DNA of 26,814 bases, taken from contig URYK01000035.1 in NCBI GenBank assembly GCA_900552125.1, positions 1 through 26,814 of the forward strand. The letters are read 5' to 3'. The notes under the pieces were generated by a model that was given only the letters and a program-made list of their open reading frames with translations, was not told the origin of the DNA and did no database searches. Both the position numbers and the translations under genes were made by a program. Positions 1-7,726 of this stretch are shown here, one piece after another (position 1 is the stretch's first letter; each line of letters starts with the position of its first letter). Source of the DNA: an uncultured Solobacterium sp. Its GTDB lineage: Bacteria > Bacillota_I > Bacilli_A > Erysipelotrichales > Erysipelotrichaceae.

Positions 1-256
1 GTTCAACCATGCCTGTACATGTTTGAACTATAGCGACTGCCTGTCGCACAAAAGCAATTGGAATATCTTCCATTAGTCTCTCGAATTTAATTTTTTCTCC
101 ATCTTTAAATATAAATACTTTCTCTATCTTATTTGGATCTATCTCATCGCCTTTCTTCTTTTGAAAACCGATTCCAGCTCCCTGAACTATAGCTTCTTGA
201 TTATCTTCAGTGAATGTGGCCACTATATTGTTGTTTAATACACGAACAACTTTCAA
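1..256 (-). CDS. LicT/BglG-family transcriptional antiterminator, N-terminal part (cut by window edge)
   Basis: The first 85 codons are visible and the gene runs off the left edge. The protein opens MKVVRVLNNNIV and continues through GFQKKKGDEID at residues 30-40. This is the co-antiterminator (CAT) RNA-binding domain of LicT/SacY/BglG proteins. From about residue 64 (EDIPIAFV) it enters the first PRD domain, which in this family is phosphorylated by the PTS. The start is a TTG at 256, chosen because a strong GGAGGTGA lies 8 bases upstream and the CAT domain begins exactly there. The protein binds RAT hairpins in nascent mRNA and prevents termination. Its own leader carries a RAT and terminator, so it should autoregulate. 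The likely second target is the divergent EIIA gene at 556. The sugar is unknown. Family assignment is secure; the exact paralogue (licT, sacT or bglG) is not. Confidence 0.93.
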   Translation of the reverse strand, partial: MKVVRVLNNNIVATFTEDNQEAIVQGAGIGFQKKKGDEIDPNKIEKVFIFKDGEKIKFERLMEDIPIAFVRQAVAIVQTCTGMVE

Positions 257-270
257 AGAAATCACCTCCA

Positions 271-326
271 ATAATAAAAGACCTAAAAACTATCATACAA
301 AATACGTAAGTCTAGTTTTAGGTCTT
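271..326 (-). terminator. Leader terminator upstream of the licT-like gene
   Basis: On the minus strand AAGACCTAAAACT (326-314) pairs with AGTTTTTAGGTCTT (291-278), followed by a U-rich run. The 5' arm overlaps the 3' end of the RAT element at 321-349, so the two structures exclude each other. This is the standard layout for PTS-controlled antitermination. It lies between the promoter and the TTG start. Confidence 0.88.
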
Positions 327-349
327 GCCTGCTTTACCAGTAACAATCC
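321..349 (-). promoter_or_regulatory. Ribonucleic antiterminator (RAT) of the licT-like gene
   Basis: The minus strand reads GGATTGTTACTGG, then TAAAGCAGGCAAGACC. This is an almost textbook RAT element as bound by LicT/BglG CAT domains: GGATTGTTACTG on one side, GCAGGCAAnACC on the other. It sits directly downstream of the promoter and overlaps the leader terminator by six bases. Its match is close to the classical bgl-type sequence, so a beta-glucoside or similar sugar is plausible but unproven. Confidence 0.88.
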
Positions 350-364
350 AAATATGACGAATAT

Positions 365-393
365 ATGATAAATCATTTTAACAATCTTGTCAA
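365..393 (-). promoter_or_regulatory. Sigma-A promoter of the licT-like gene
   Basis: The minus strand has TTGACA at 393-388 and TATCAT at 370-365 with a 17-base spacer. The expected transcript start is near 358, just ahead of the RAT element. It is back to back with the EIIA promoter at 443. Confidence 0.8.
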
Positions 394-442
394 CGCTTTC
401 AATCTATTAAAATTTTTTAGTATGAATCTGTAAATTTTATTG

Positions 443-471
443 TTGACAATTATTATCTAAAACTTTATAAT
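443..471 (+). promoter_or_regulatory. Sigma-A promoter of the EIIA gene
   Basis: Perfect TTGACA (443-448) and perfect TATAAT (466-471) are separated by 17 bases. Transcription should begin near 478, directly at the RAT-like element. Such a strong core promoter fits a gene whose control lies downstream, in antitermination. Confidence 0.9.
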
Positions 472-477
472 GCAATA

Positions 478-507
478 GACAATGTTACTGTTCAATCAGG
501 CATGAGT
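478..507 (+). promoter_or_regulatory. RAT-like antiterminator in the EIIA leader
   Basis: The leader reads ACAATGTTACTGTTCAATC, then AGGCATGAGT. It keeps the TGTTACTG and CAGGCA cores of RAT elements but differs from the divergent copy at 321-349 at the 5' end (ACAAT in place of GGAT), in the loop and at the 3' end. Its last eight bases form the 5' arm of the terminator at 500-529, so the two are mutually exclusive. The natural partner is the antiterminator encoded at 1-256. Confidence 0.78.
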
Positions 508-539
508 TACTATTTTATAGCACTCATGCTTTTTTATTA
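500..539 (+). terminator. Leader terminator ahead of the EIIA gene
   Basis: GCATGAGT (500-507) pairs perfectly with ACTCATGC (522-529), followed by TTTTTTATTA. The hairpin ends 16 bases before the start codon and overlaps the RAT-like element, as expected for an antitermination switch. Confidence 0.9.
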
Positions 540-555
540 CTAGGAGGAGCTTACA

Positions 556-1041
556 ATGTTAAACTTTTTAAAGAAAAAAAATGATACGAAAATTACAATC
601 AATGCTATTGCTACAGGTAAATTATTACCACTAGAACAGGTTAATGATCCTGTTTTTTCTAAAAAAATGATGGGAGACGGGGTTGCTGTTGATGTAGATG
701 ATGATTATATCGTATCTCCTGTTGATGGAACAATTTCACTTATCGCAGAAACAAAACACGCTTTTGGAATCACTACTTCTGAAGGAATAGAAATCATGGT
801 TCATGTTGGATTAGAAACAGTTAATCTTAAAGGACAAGGATTTAAAAAACTAAAAGAAATGGGCGATCAGGTAAAAAAAGGAGATCGAATTTTACATATT
901 GATAGAAACTTCATGAAAGAACATAACGTTGAATTAATAACACCAGTTATAGTATTAAATTCTATGGATCATAACCTTCATCATGTTAATGGTGATTCAG
1001 TTGATCCTTCATCTACTATATTAAGTCTTACAAAAGAATAA
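556..1041 (+). CDS. Stand-alone PTS glucose-type EIIA protein
   Basis: This is a 161-residue protein of the EIIA-Glc (Crr) family, about the normal length for a free EIIA. The two active-site histidines are visible: His68 in KHAFGI, and the phospho-acceptor His83 in MVHVGLETVNLKGQGF. It carries phosphate from HPr to the EIIB domain of a sugar transporter in the cytoplasm. The start has AGGAGGAGC upstream. No EIIB or EIIC gene lies nearby, so it must serve a permease encoded elsewhere, perhaps one lacking its own EIIA. Expression should depend on antitermination by the divergent LicT-like protein through the RAT-like leader. A hairpin follows the stop, so it is a single-gene transcript. The family is sure; the sugar is unknown. 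Confidence 0.93.
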   Translation: MLNFLKKKNDTKITINAIATGKLLPLEQVNDPVFSKKMMGDGVAVDVDDDYIVSPVDGTISLIAETKHAFGITTSEGIEIMVHVGLETVNLKGQGFKKLKEMGDQVKKGDRILHIDRNFMKEHNVELITPVIVLNSMDHNLHHVNGDSVDPSSTILSLTKE

Positions 1042-1043
1042 CT

Positions 1044-1083
1044 AAAAGGTCAATCTGCCTATATAAAGGTAGATTGACCTTTT
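1044..1083. terminator. Terminator after the EIIA gene, probably bidirectional
   Basis: AAAAGGTCAATCT pairs with AGATTGACCTTTT around a short loop, with A and T runs on the two sides. It starts three bases after the EIIA stop codon and can also stop transcripts coming from the minus strand. Confidence 0.88.
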
Positions 1084-1233
1084 ATAATATTAATTACATT
1101 AAACAAATATAAAACCATTAAAAATAATGTCATTAGATATAACGCAATCAAATGCTGTCACCATCTTTAATTTCTAGTTGAATATCTTTAAGATAGATCT
1201 GATGATTTTTTCTTTGACCTAATGACTTAGCAT

Positions 1234-2249
1234 TTAACCAAAGAAATCCTGTAATGCATAATATAAATAACGCTCACAGGCATTTATATCATGCTGACCG
1301 CCTTCTATAATTGCATAATGTAGATTTACCGGAGTAAATAATTCACTTTTAAACATTTCCTGTATTTGGCTATCTGTTTGATACCAGATAGGGTCATCTG
1401 TCCCAATACCCTGATAAATCCTGAAATCATTCTCCTGCCATTCACCACCTTCAACAACATTCTCTAGATAATCTACCGTTTCTTCTGGATAATATAGACC
1501 ACCATATGTTCCCATTACCCAGCAGTCTTCGCTCATTGGAAGAAAATATTTAATATAATCTAAGTTATAAACAAATTGATACCAAGTCGTAACTGCATCT
1601 AGAGAAAATCCTCCAAACGCTCTATGATTTCGTGAAGCCTGAATACCTTCTTCAGTTACATCTTGAGCATATGTATGAAATTGACTCTCAATGGCTGGAA
1701 TAAGATTATCTCGTAAATCCTGATGAAATACTGATAACTCATCAACAGATCTAGAAAAACTTTGTGATTGATTTTGCGCATCAAAGGTAACACAAACAAC
1801 AATTACTGGTGGTATATCGCCTTTTTCTATCATGTTATCCAACATGTTTACCATATCATTTTGTGAGCTTTGAAAAAAATCACCTGCTGTCATTGTCCAG
1901 CCATGCATCAGATATAAGATGTTATATCTAGTGTTTAAATCATTTTCATCATACTATATGGCAAATAAACATAAGCTATTTTCTCAATATTTTCACTTTG
2001 CTCATTTGTATAATCTTTACTTGTATATGTAACTTCAACTATTTCTCCTTGTTGCTTGGCATCTGAAAAGTAAGCCTCTGGTACCGTACTAATATATTCT
2101 GTTTATTGTACAGTTTTATCGCTATTTCCCATATTATTCTGTTCTTCCTCTATTTGTGTATTAGATGGCAATGCACCTGTATTACTACATGCTGTAATGA
2201 AGAATATAAGAATAAACATGAATAAAGATTTAACTTTGTGTTTCTTCAT
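1234..2249 (-). pseudogene. Broken CE1-type (feruloyl/xylan esterase-like) lipoprotein gene
   Basis: A full-length gene of about 339 codons can be rebuilt but is broken twice. It opens at ATG 2249 with MKKHKVKSLFMF and a lipobox ITAC at residues 18-21, so the product was an exported lipoprotein. An in-frame TAA lies at 2105-2103 (codon 49). A one-base loss near 1951-1956 shifts the frame: LPY is followed in the other frame by YDENDLNTRYNILYLMHGW. The remaining 224-residue open frame starting at MHGW lacks the first strands of the alpha/beta hydrolase fold. It keeps GGFSLDA (normally GGFSMGA), TDDPIW and GGQHD, which are candidates for the Ser, Asp and His of the triad. The usual last Gly of GxSxG has become Asp, a further sign of decay. 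The acyl substrate is unknown. Confidence 0.85.
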
Positions 2250-2337
2250 CTAAAATCACCTTTGTATTTTTTTAGCAACGTAGAAAGCTTCTTTAATAGA
2301 TTCTATTGGCATTTCTACGCTGCTATATAATTTTTTC

Positions 2338-3201
2338 TTAATGAATCTTCATTTCACAAATCATTTTCACAAATGCTGGATCATCATGATTTACAATTTC
2401 ACTATGACCTAAATCTTTTTCCGCAATCTTATTCATTTCATCATCAGTTAAAGTGAAATCCCAAATATCGATATTCTGTTCCATTCTTTCTACATGAACA
2501 GATTTAGGAATGATAGAAACACCACGTTGTGCATTCCATTTTAATGCAATCTGTGCAGCTGTTTTACCATATTTATTACCAATTTCAGTTAATACAGAAT
2601 CTGTGAAAATTCCATGTTTTCCTTCTGCTAAAGGTCCCCATGCTTGAGGTGCAACACCATATGCTTTCATATTTTCAATTGCTTCTTCCTGAACAAAGAA
2701 TGGATGAAGCTCTACCTGATTAACAGCTGGGATAACTTTTACATTTTCACAAAGATTTGTAAGAATTGCTGGATAGAAATTTGCTACACCAATTGCTTTT
2801 GTCAATCCTTCTTTATAAGCCTTTTCAATACCACGATAAGCTGCAAAATAATCATTCATTGGCTGATGTAAAAGCACAAGATCAACATAAGGCATATTCA
2901 ATTTAGCTAAGGATTCTTTAACTGCCTGATAAGCTGTTTCTTCATTTTTCTGATCCTGTACCCATACTTTTGTAGTAATGAATAGTTCTTCTCTTGTAGT
3001 TAATCCATCCGCAATAGCTCTTGCAACACCTTTACCAACTGCTGCTTCATTCATATAAGCTGCTGCAGTATCTAATAATCTATATCCTGTTTTTATCGCA
3101 TCATAAACAACCTGTTCACATTGTTCTGCATCTGGAATCTGAAATACACCAAATCCTTCCTGTGGCATTTTTGCTCCTGTGTTTAAAGTTAAATAGTTCA
3201 T
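2338..3201 (-). CDS. Aldo/keto reductase, diketogluconate reductase-like (AKR5-type)
   Basis: This is a 287-residue cytoplasmic NADPH-dependent oxidoreductase with a TIM-barrel fold. The catalytic tetrad is complete: Asp44 and Tyr49 in LLDTAAAYMNE, Lys78 in TTKVW, and His112 in LLHQPM. The cofactor-binding SIIPKSVHVERMEQN sits in the C-terminal third. The start ATG has AGGAGGT at proper spacing. It follows the EFR1-type gene by 27 bases on the same strand, so the two probably form one operon, possibly linking NAD(P)H- or ferredoxin-dependent reduction of small carbonyl compounds. The actual substrate cannot be read from the sequence; many members annotated as 2,5-diketo-D-gluconate reductase act on methylglyoxal and other aldehydes. 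No clear terminator follows. Confidence 0.92.
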   Translation of the reverse strand: MNYLTLNTGAKMPQEGFGVFQIPDAEQCEQVVYDAIKTGYRLLDTAAAYMNEAAVGKGVARAIADGLTTREELFITTKVWVQDQKNEETAYQAVKESLAKLNMPYVDLVLLHQPMNDYFAAYRGIEKAYKEGLTKAIGVANFYPAILTNLCENVKVIPAVNQVELHPFFVQEEAIENMKAYGVAPQAWGPLAEGKHGIFTDSVLTEIGNKYGKTAAQIALKWNAQRGVSIIPKSVHVERMEQNIDIWDFTLTDDEMNKIAEKDLGHSEIVNHDDPAFVKMICEMKIH

Positions 3202-3228
3202 AAGTTACCTCCTCGTTTTATCTTTTTA

Positions 3229-4011
3229 CTATTCTAATATATCTTCGTCCCATTGATTATTCGCATCAATGATTTCACAAATACTAATGTTCTCATTACG
3301 ATATCTAGCTTTTTTATTCTTTTCTGGAATCTTCAACTGTATTGCCATCATTGGACAAGCATGAATACAAGCCATACAGCTAATACACCCTTCAGGATTC
3401 CAGACACTTTTTTGTCCTTCTAAAGTGAAACATTTTTTAGGACAAATCTTTTTACATATACCGCATCCAATACATTTATCGTTTATTTCATATAAATCTA
3501 AAAATATATTTGATGGCATCTTTGATCTTCTCTTTAAATATTCTTTATGAATATTTCTATCTTGATCAGTTACAGGTGATATAAAAATACGTCTGTCCTG
3601 AATATCTTTTACTATTTCTTTTATTTTCTCATCAACTTTTTTATCTATCTTTTTTTGTTCCTCCATATCAAAAGCAGGTAGGTAATTATCTACCATAAGA
3701 ACGCACTGGATATAAGATGGAGTTATACCATGACTTTCCAAAAATTCCTTCGCAAGTTTTGAGGCTCCTCCATGATAATTTCCATATGTTAAAATCAGAT
3801 AGAAATACTCTGTTTCAAATTTTGAATCTATCAAAAATTCTTTTACTAAATCTGGCATTTCATGTCCAAATATTGGACACACAACACCAATCTTATCGGC
3901 TTTGTTTACATGATTTTCATCATGTATAGCCTGTGCTATACTAATGCACTGTTCATCTAATTGCTTCGCAACATATAAACTATTGCCTGTGGCTGTAAAA
4001 TAAAATAACAT
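3229..4011 (-). CDS. EFR1-type protein: flavodoxin domain plus two 4Fe-4S clusters
   Basis: This is a 260-residue electron-transfer protein. The N-terminus, MLFYFTATGNSLYVAKQL, carries the TxTGN phosphate loop of flavodoxins (FMN binding). The C-terminal part has two ferredoxin motifs: Cys180/183/186/190 in CIGCGICKKICP and Cys209/212/215/219 in CISCMACIHACP. This layout is that of EFR1-family ferredoxins, common in anaerobic Firmicutes. I chose ATG 4011 because the flavodoxin strand begins there and a GGTGAG lies upstream. An in-frame ATG at 4029 and TTG at 4038 have poor ribosome sites. It is the first gene of a likely operon with the aldo/keto reductase and diverges from a LysR regulator. 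Its partner enzyme is unknown. Confidence 0.92.
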   Translation of the reverse strand: MLFYFTATGNSLYVAKQLDEQCISIAQAIHDENHVNKADKIGVVCPIFGHEMPDLVKEFLIDSKFETEYFYLILTYGNYHGGASKLAKEFLESHGITPSYIQCVLMVDNYLPAFDMEEQKKIDKKVDEKIKEIVKDIQDRRIFISPVTDQDRNIHKEYLKRRSKMPSNIFLDLYEINDKCIGCGICKKICPKKCFTLEGQKSVWNPEGCISCMACIHACPMMAIQLKIPEKNKKARYRNENISICEIIDANNQWDEDILE

Positions 4012-4051
4012 TTTGTTTCTTCTCACCATCCTTTTCAAATAAGAGCGGAAA

Positions 4052-4080
4052 TTGAAACAATTTAATTTGTTTGTTATAAT
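4052..4080 (+). promoter_or_regulatory. Sigma-A promoter of the LysR gene
   Basis: TTGAAA (4052-4057) and TATAAT (4075-4080) are spaced by 17 bases. The region lies between the divergent EFR1-type and LysR genes, where a LysR protein would usually bind. The 5' leader to the ATG at 4216 is about 130 bases. Confidence 0.75.
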
Positions 4081-4215
4081 CAGTACTGACTAGGAGACAA
4101 AGATCATTTGTTCTATGTTCCTCGCCTCTATTATCACTATTTTCTCTATAAATGTAAAATGCTAAAAGTGTATAAACGTATAAATATTATTTATACTGAA
4201 AGGAAGTGGTTATAT

Positions 4216-5055
4216 ATGATTGATCTTTATAAACTTCGCCAATTTGTGACATTTGCTGATGCAGGAACACTTTCAGAAGCAGCAGAAATCTTACACCTTT
4301 CACAACCAGCATTAAGTAGAAATATGCAAAAACTAGAAGAAGATCTTGATATCCCACTATTTATTCGTCACAAGAATAAACTTGAGTTAAATGAAAATGG
4401 GAAATATGTCCTTACACTTACAAAAAAACTATTAGAAGATGCAGATACATTAGCAGCTAAAGCACAAGAATTCGATAGAAAAAATCGTACTATTTCCCTT
4501 GGAGTATGTGCTCCAGCTCCTATTTGGAGACTAGCTCCTTTAATCTCTAATCTCTATCCTAATATCATGTTTCAGACTGAAACAATTAGTGATCAAGCTT
4601 TACTAGATGGGCTAAATAATCATACATATCACCTTGTAGTAGTACATGAAAAACCTACAGGAAAACAATATTTTTATAAAGAATGCGGAAGAGAATCCCT
4701 TATGTTTGCTTTACCGAAAAAACATAAATTTGCTAGAAGAAAAAGTCTATCTTTCACTGAAATGAATGGAGAAAATATGTTGTTGATGTCAGATATTGGT
4801 TTCTGGAATTTCGTACGTACAGAGATGATGCCAGATTCTAGATTTCTAACACAAGACGATCGCTTTAGTTTCAATGAGTTAGTACATGCATCCTCATTAC
4901 CATCATTTACTTCTGATCTTGCAGAGAAATATCTTGAATCCACAACAAATCGCATTATTATCCCTATATCTGATAAAGAAGCTACTACTGTATACTATCT
5001 TGTTTGTAGAAGTGAAAAGAAAAAGGAATACAATACCTTATTTTCAGCTCTTTAG
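4216..5055 (+). CDS. LysR-family transcriptional regulator
   Basis: This is a 279-residue regulator. The winged helix-turn-helix occupies residues 1-62: LRQFVTFADAGTLSEAAE, then LHLSQPALSRNMQKLEEDL. Residues 88 onward form a LysR substrate-binding domain. I chose ATG 4216 because AGGAAGTGG lies 6 bases upstream and LysR proteins begin right at this motif; the open frame continues upstream to 4108 without homology. It diverges from the EFR1-type/aldo-keto reductase pair, the classic position for their regulator. The inducer is unknown. A bidirectional hairpin follows the stop. The domain is somewhat shorter than the usual 290-300 residues. Confidence 0.93.
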   Translation: MIDLYKLRQFVTFADAGTLSEAAEILHLSQPALSRNMQKLEEDLDIPLFIRHKNKLELNENGKYVLTLTKKLLEDADTLAAKAQEFDRKNRTISLGVCAPAPIWRLAPLISNLYPNIMFQTETISDQALLDGLNNHTYHLVVVHEKPTGKQYFYKECGRESLMFALPKKHKFARRKSLSFTEMNGENMLLMSDIGFWNFVRTEMMPDSRFLTQDDRFSFNELVHASSLPSFTSDLAEKYLESTTNRIIIPISDKEATTVYYLVCRSEKKKEYNTLFSAL

Positions 5056-5061
5056 AACTTA

Positions 5062-5105
5062 AAAAAAGCATAGAAATGAAATTCAGTTTCAAATCTATGC
5101 TTTTT
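5062..5105. terminator. Bidirectional terminator between LysR and HAD genes
   Basis: AAAAAGCATAGA pairs with TCTATGCTTTTT, with an inner GAAA/TTTC stem in the loop. Both ends carry runs of A or T, so it can end the converging transcripts from the LysR gene (plus) and the HAD gene (minus). Confidence 0.88.
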
Positions 5106-5109
5106 GACA

Positions 5110-5844
5110 TTACTTAATTTCAGGCAATGCTTTTGCCCATTCATATAACTGTGATAAACTACCTAATGAAAAGTTATCTGTTGAAAGATTATTTTTATTT
5201 AAAAGACAATCTTCAATTAATATTACTTCCATTCCTAAAGTAGCCGCAACTCCATCTTCAGTAACATCATTTCCTACCATAATACATTCCTTAGGATCAA
5301 CCTGAAGTGTATCACATACTTCTTTAAAATATGCTGGATTTGGTTTCGCATGATAGGAATTCTCAAAGGTAGTAACTAGTTCTACACTTTCAGGATCAAT
5401 ACCTAACCAATTTAATCTAGAGTATGTCGCAATTTGTGGAAAAATGGGATTTGTCGCAATCGCAACAGTATAGCCTTTGCTTTGTAATTCCTCAACTATT
5501 TTTTTACTTAATTCACTTACAGAACATGCATTTACACAATCCTGGAATCCTGTTCTATAGTATTCTAAGAAGATTGGTTCACATGTATCATAATCTAAAT
5601 CAGTATTGTTGTTGAAATAATCTTTAAATACTTCCATATTTGTTTTAGAACCATCATTTAATACCATTGCTTTTGTTCCACCCCAAATATGTTTATACAA
5701 TTCCTGTGGATCAATCTTATCAATCATACTTTTGCATAACCCTTTAAAATATGCTTTTTCAAACACATCAATATCCATAGGCAATAATGTACCATCAAGA
5801 TCAAATAAAATATTCTTCCTTGCTTTTACTGTTTCAAAACTCAT
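5110..5844 (-). CDS. HAD-family hydrolase (phosphatase-like)
   Basis: This is a 244-residue cytoplasmic protein of the haloacid dehalogenase superfamily. Motif I is FDLDGTLL, with the nucleophile Asp15 and the acid Asp17. Motif II is the Thr in AIATNP, Lys is expected near HAKPNP, and motif IV is MVGNDVTEDG. A helical cap lies between motifs I and II (about residues 24-110), which fits the C1-cap phosphoglycolate phosphatase-like group. The start has AAGGAGAT at good spacing. It stands alone: about 170 bases without genes separate it from the phosphatase gene upstream, and a hairpin follows. The substrate is not predictable from the sequence. Confidence 0.9.
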   Translation of the reverse strand: MSFETVKARKNILFDLDGTLLPMDIDVFEKAYFKGLCKSMIDKIDPQELYKHIWGGTKAMVLNDGSKTNMEVFKDYFNNNTDLDYDTCEPIFLEYYRTGFQDCVNACSVSELSKKIVEELQSKGYTVAIATNPIFPQIATYSRLNWLGIDPESVELVTTFENSYHAKPNPAYFKEVCDTLQVDPKECIMVGNDVTEDGVAATLGMEVILIEDCLLNKNNLSTDNFSLGSLSQLYEWAKALPEIK

Positions 5845-6020
5845 AAACTAAATCTCCTTATAACGTAATTACTTTTATTTTATCATTTGAGTTTTTGAAT
5901 TTAAAGTATAAAATGATAATTCCTTATAACTTTTATTTTAGGATTCTTCACTCATGTAAAAAGTACTTTCGAACCCTCACCTAAACACTTTATAACTAAT
6001 TTCAATTTATTATGGTTAAC

Positions 6021-6719
6021 TTAAACATAAAACTCTTCCATAGTATCTAAACATAAACATGCTAACATACCATTTTCAAAACAAGCTCCACAATCAATTG
6101 CTATAAAATTATTTTTATAAAAGATTTCAGGCTTTCCCGTAATGCCTAATGTTGGAGTGTGACCAACTACCACAAATTTATTAGAGTCAATAAAGTATGG
6201 AATATCCCAATCAGGACGTTTCCAAACAAAATCATTTATATCATATTCATCTAGTGATTTTCCTTCACTAAAATCACCTAAACCAGCATGTACCAAAAGA
6301 TAATCTTTACCATTTACCATTACTTCTTCATATGCAGTAAACTCCATTAAATATTCAATGATGTCTTTTTGTTCTTCTTTACTTAATTTTTTAAATTCTT
6401 GAATGGTTTGAAATGCTCCATTATTCATCCAATCAGATAATTTCATTAGCGTTTCTTCATCAAAATTATCTAATAACTCATTTGTAATTTCTTGTGTAAT
6501 AATATTAAAGCAATCTGCCATCATTAATTCATGATTACCAAAAATACCAAATACATTAGGTCTTTTCATCATATCTTTTAGTATTTTCATAGAACCATTA
6601 CCGCGATCAACTATATCACCTAATACATATAAAGAGTCATTTTCTTTTAAATCAATTAAGTCCATCATTTCTATATATTTATCATACATACCATGAATAT
6701 CGCTCATTACATAAATCAT
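6021..6719 (-). CDS. PPP-type metallophosphoesterase (ApaH/PrpE-like Ser/Thr phosphatase)
   Basis: This is a 232-residue enzyme with the three metal-binding signatures of the PPP family: SDIHG (Asp7, His9), GDIVDRG (Asp35, Arg39) and GNHE (Asn62, His63). Later histidines in LLVHAGLG and VVVGHTPT complete the dinuclear metal site. Relatives remove phosphate from phosphoproteins or cleave dinucleoside tetraphosphates; which applies here cannot be told. The start ATG follows the stop of a broken upstream gene by two bases and uses an AAAGGAGC that lies inside that relic, so it was once translationally coupled to it. It is probably the last gene of the HD - unknown - relic - phosphatase run. No strong terminator is visible in the 170 bases downstream. 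Confidence 0.92.
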   Translation of the reverse strand: MIYVMSDIHGMYDKYIEMMDLIDLKENDSLYVLGDIVDRGNGSMKILKDMMKRPNVFGIFGNHELMMADCFNIITQEITNELLDNFDEETLMKLSDWMNNGAFQTIQEFKKLSKEEQKDIIEYLMEFTAYEEVMVNGKDYLLVHAGLGDFSEGKSLDEYDINDFVWKRPDWDIPYFIDSNKFVVVGHTPTLGITGKPEIFYKNNFIAIDCGACFENGMLACLCLDTMEEFYV

Positions 6720-6721
6720 AT

Positions 6722-7000
6722 TTAGTCAGCTCCTTTCATTAACTTCACTACAGAGATTATATTATTATCTTTAGCACCATCTTTTGTATTAATCTATATA
6801 TAGAAACAACGGTATTTTTCTAATGATAAATCTACTCCACACATACTCTCTTCTTCAAAGTACATAACAGATTCAGGTAAATATCTTTTCCAGCCTTCGT
6901 CATAGATAAGTGCCTATCGATTAAAGAATAATGACTTTTCATCTGTAGAACACAGTAATTCCAGTTTTTTATAAAACTCTTCTAATTTTTCTGTCGCTTG
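6722..7000 (-). pseudogene. Relic of a small gene with two in-frame amber stops
   Basis: A single reading frame from about 7000 to the TAA at 6724-6722 has protein-like content (for example YDEGWKRYLPESVMYFEEES and CGVDLSLEKYRCFYI). It is interrupted by TAG at 6916-6914 and TAG at 6796-6794, both in the same frame. An in-frame TAA also lies just upstream at 7003-7001, so no start remains. The region overlaps the end of the upstream unknown gene by 19 bases and ends two bases before the phosphatase start. I do not recognise the family. It looks like a recently inactivated small cytoplasmic protein, about 90 residues of which remain. Confidence 0.6.
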
Positions 7001-7710
7001 TTATGAAGGTATTTTTTAAAAATCACATTTTGTATCATAAGTTTTTCACAAACATTAATCAATTCTTGCCCTTGATATCCACAGATTTCCACAATCCTCC
7101 TATCTGATAAACAAGCTATTAAATATTTAAATCCATAATATTCATCTGGTTGTTCAGAATATATATAGGTTTTATTATTTAATTTATATTCTGAAAATGA
7201 AATCTCTATACCTTCAGATATTGTCTTATAATATTTCAATGGCCATATATCATCAAAAATAACAGGATAATCTGTATCTTTAGCGCTATAATTTTCTATT
7301 AAGCAAATATCATTCAAGACTAAGACACAATCATATTCTATTCCTAATAAATATTTAGCAACATTGCTTTTCATATGCAGAGCATAAATTGGATAATCCA
7401 TCCTTAAAAGAGCTTCATAATCTATAATATTTTTACCTTTATCTTTATAATGGGGAAGTTTTTCTATATCATTTACATTATCTAATGCTAAGTTATTATT
7501 ATTTATTCTAAAACAAAAATAATCTTTTTTACTTATACTATTCACATTATTATCATTACGCCATTTTTTCCATCCATTCTCAGATTTTAACGAAAGACCA
7601 ACCAGACTGAATTTTGGTATATCTTTATTGTTATCATTTTTAAATAGATCTCTGTTAAAGTGTTCAGAACCATAATATACATATAAATTTTTACTTAAAC
7701 AAGATTCCAT
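6982..7710 (-). CDS. Uncharacterised protein, 242 residues
   Basis: ATG 7710 has GGAGGAGTG seven bases upstream; a GTG at 7725 lies inside that ribosome site and is unlikely. The protein is soluble, Asn/Lys/Tyr-rich and without signal peptide or membrane segment. It shows LYVYYGSEHFNRDLF near the start, GWKKW at about residue 46 and DYFCFRI at about 63. These resemble, from memory, an uncharacterised Firmicute family with a YYG...F start and a GWxxW motif. No catalytic motif is recognised. It follows the HD gene by 16 bases, so the two are co-transcribed, and its 3' end overlaps a decayed gene. Base composition is more AT-rich than the housekeeping genes, which fits an accessory origin. The function is unknown. 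Confidence 0.75.
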   Translation of the reverse strand: MESCLSKNLYVYYGSEHFNRDLFKNDNNKDIPKFSLVGLSLKSENGWKKWRNDNNVNSISKKDYFCFRINNNNLALDNVNDIEKLPHYKDKGKNIIDYEALLRMDYPIYALHMKSNVAKYLLGIEYDCVLVLNDICLIENYSAKDTDYPVIFDDIWPLKYYKTISEGIEISFSEYKLNNKTYIYSEQPDEYYGFKYLIACLSDRRIVEICGYQGQELINVCEKLMIQNVIFKKYLHNKRQKN

Positions 7711-7726
7711 TTTACACTCCTCCACA

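Noticed and set aside
2272..2326. Imperfect hairpin and short coding-like frame (VEMPIESIKEAFYVAKKIQR) between the esterase relic and the aldo/keto reductase
   Set aside because: The hairpin has no T-run on the strand that would need it and the frame has no start or ribosome site. It may be debris but cannot be assigned.
4108..4215. Longer N-terminus for the LysR protein
   Set aside because: LysR proteins begin at the HTH; AGGAAGTGG marks ATG 4216.
5881..5918. TATCATTT/AAATGATA inverted repeat between the HAD and phosphatase genes
   Set aside because: The arms are AT-only apart from one G or C, the loop is 22 bases and no T-run follows on the needed strand. It is too weak to call an operator or terminator.
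6794..6916. TAG codons read as recoded sense codons
   Set aside because: No start codon, no suppressor tRNA in the window, and other genes here end normally. Decay is simpler.
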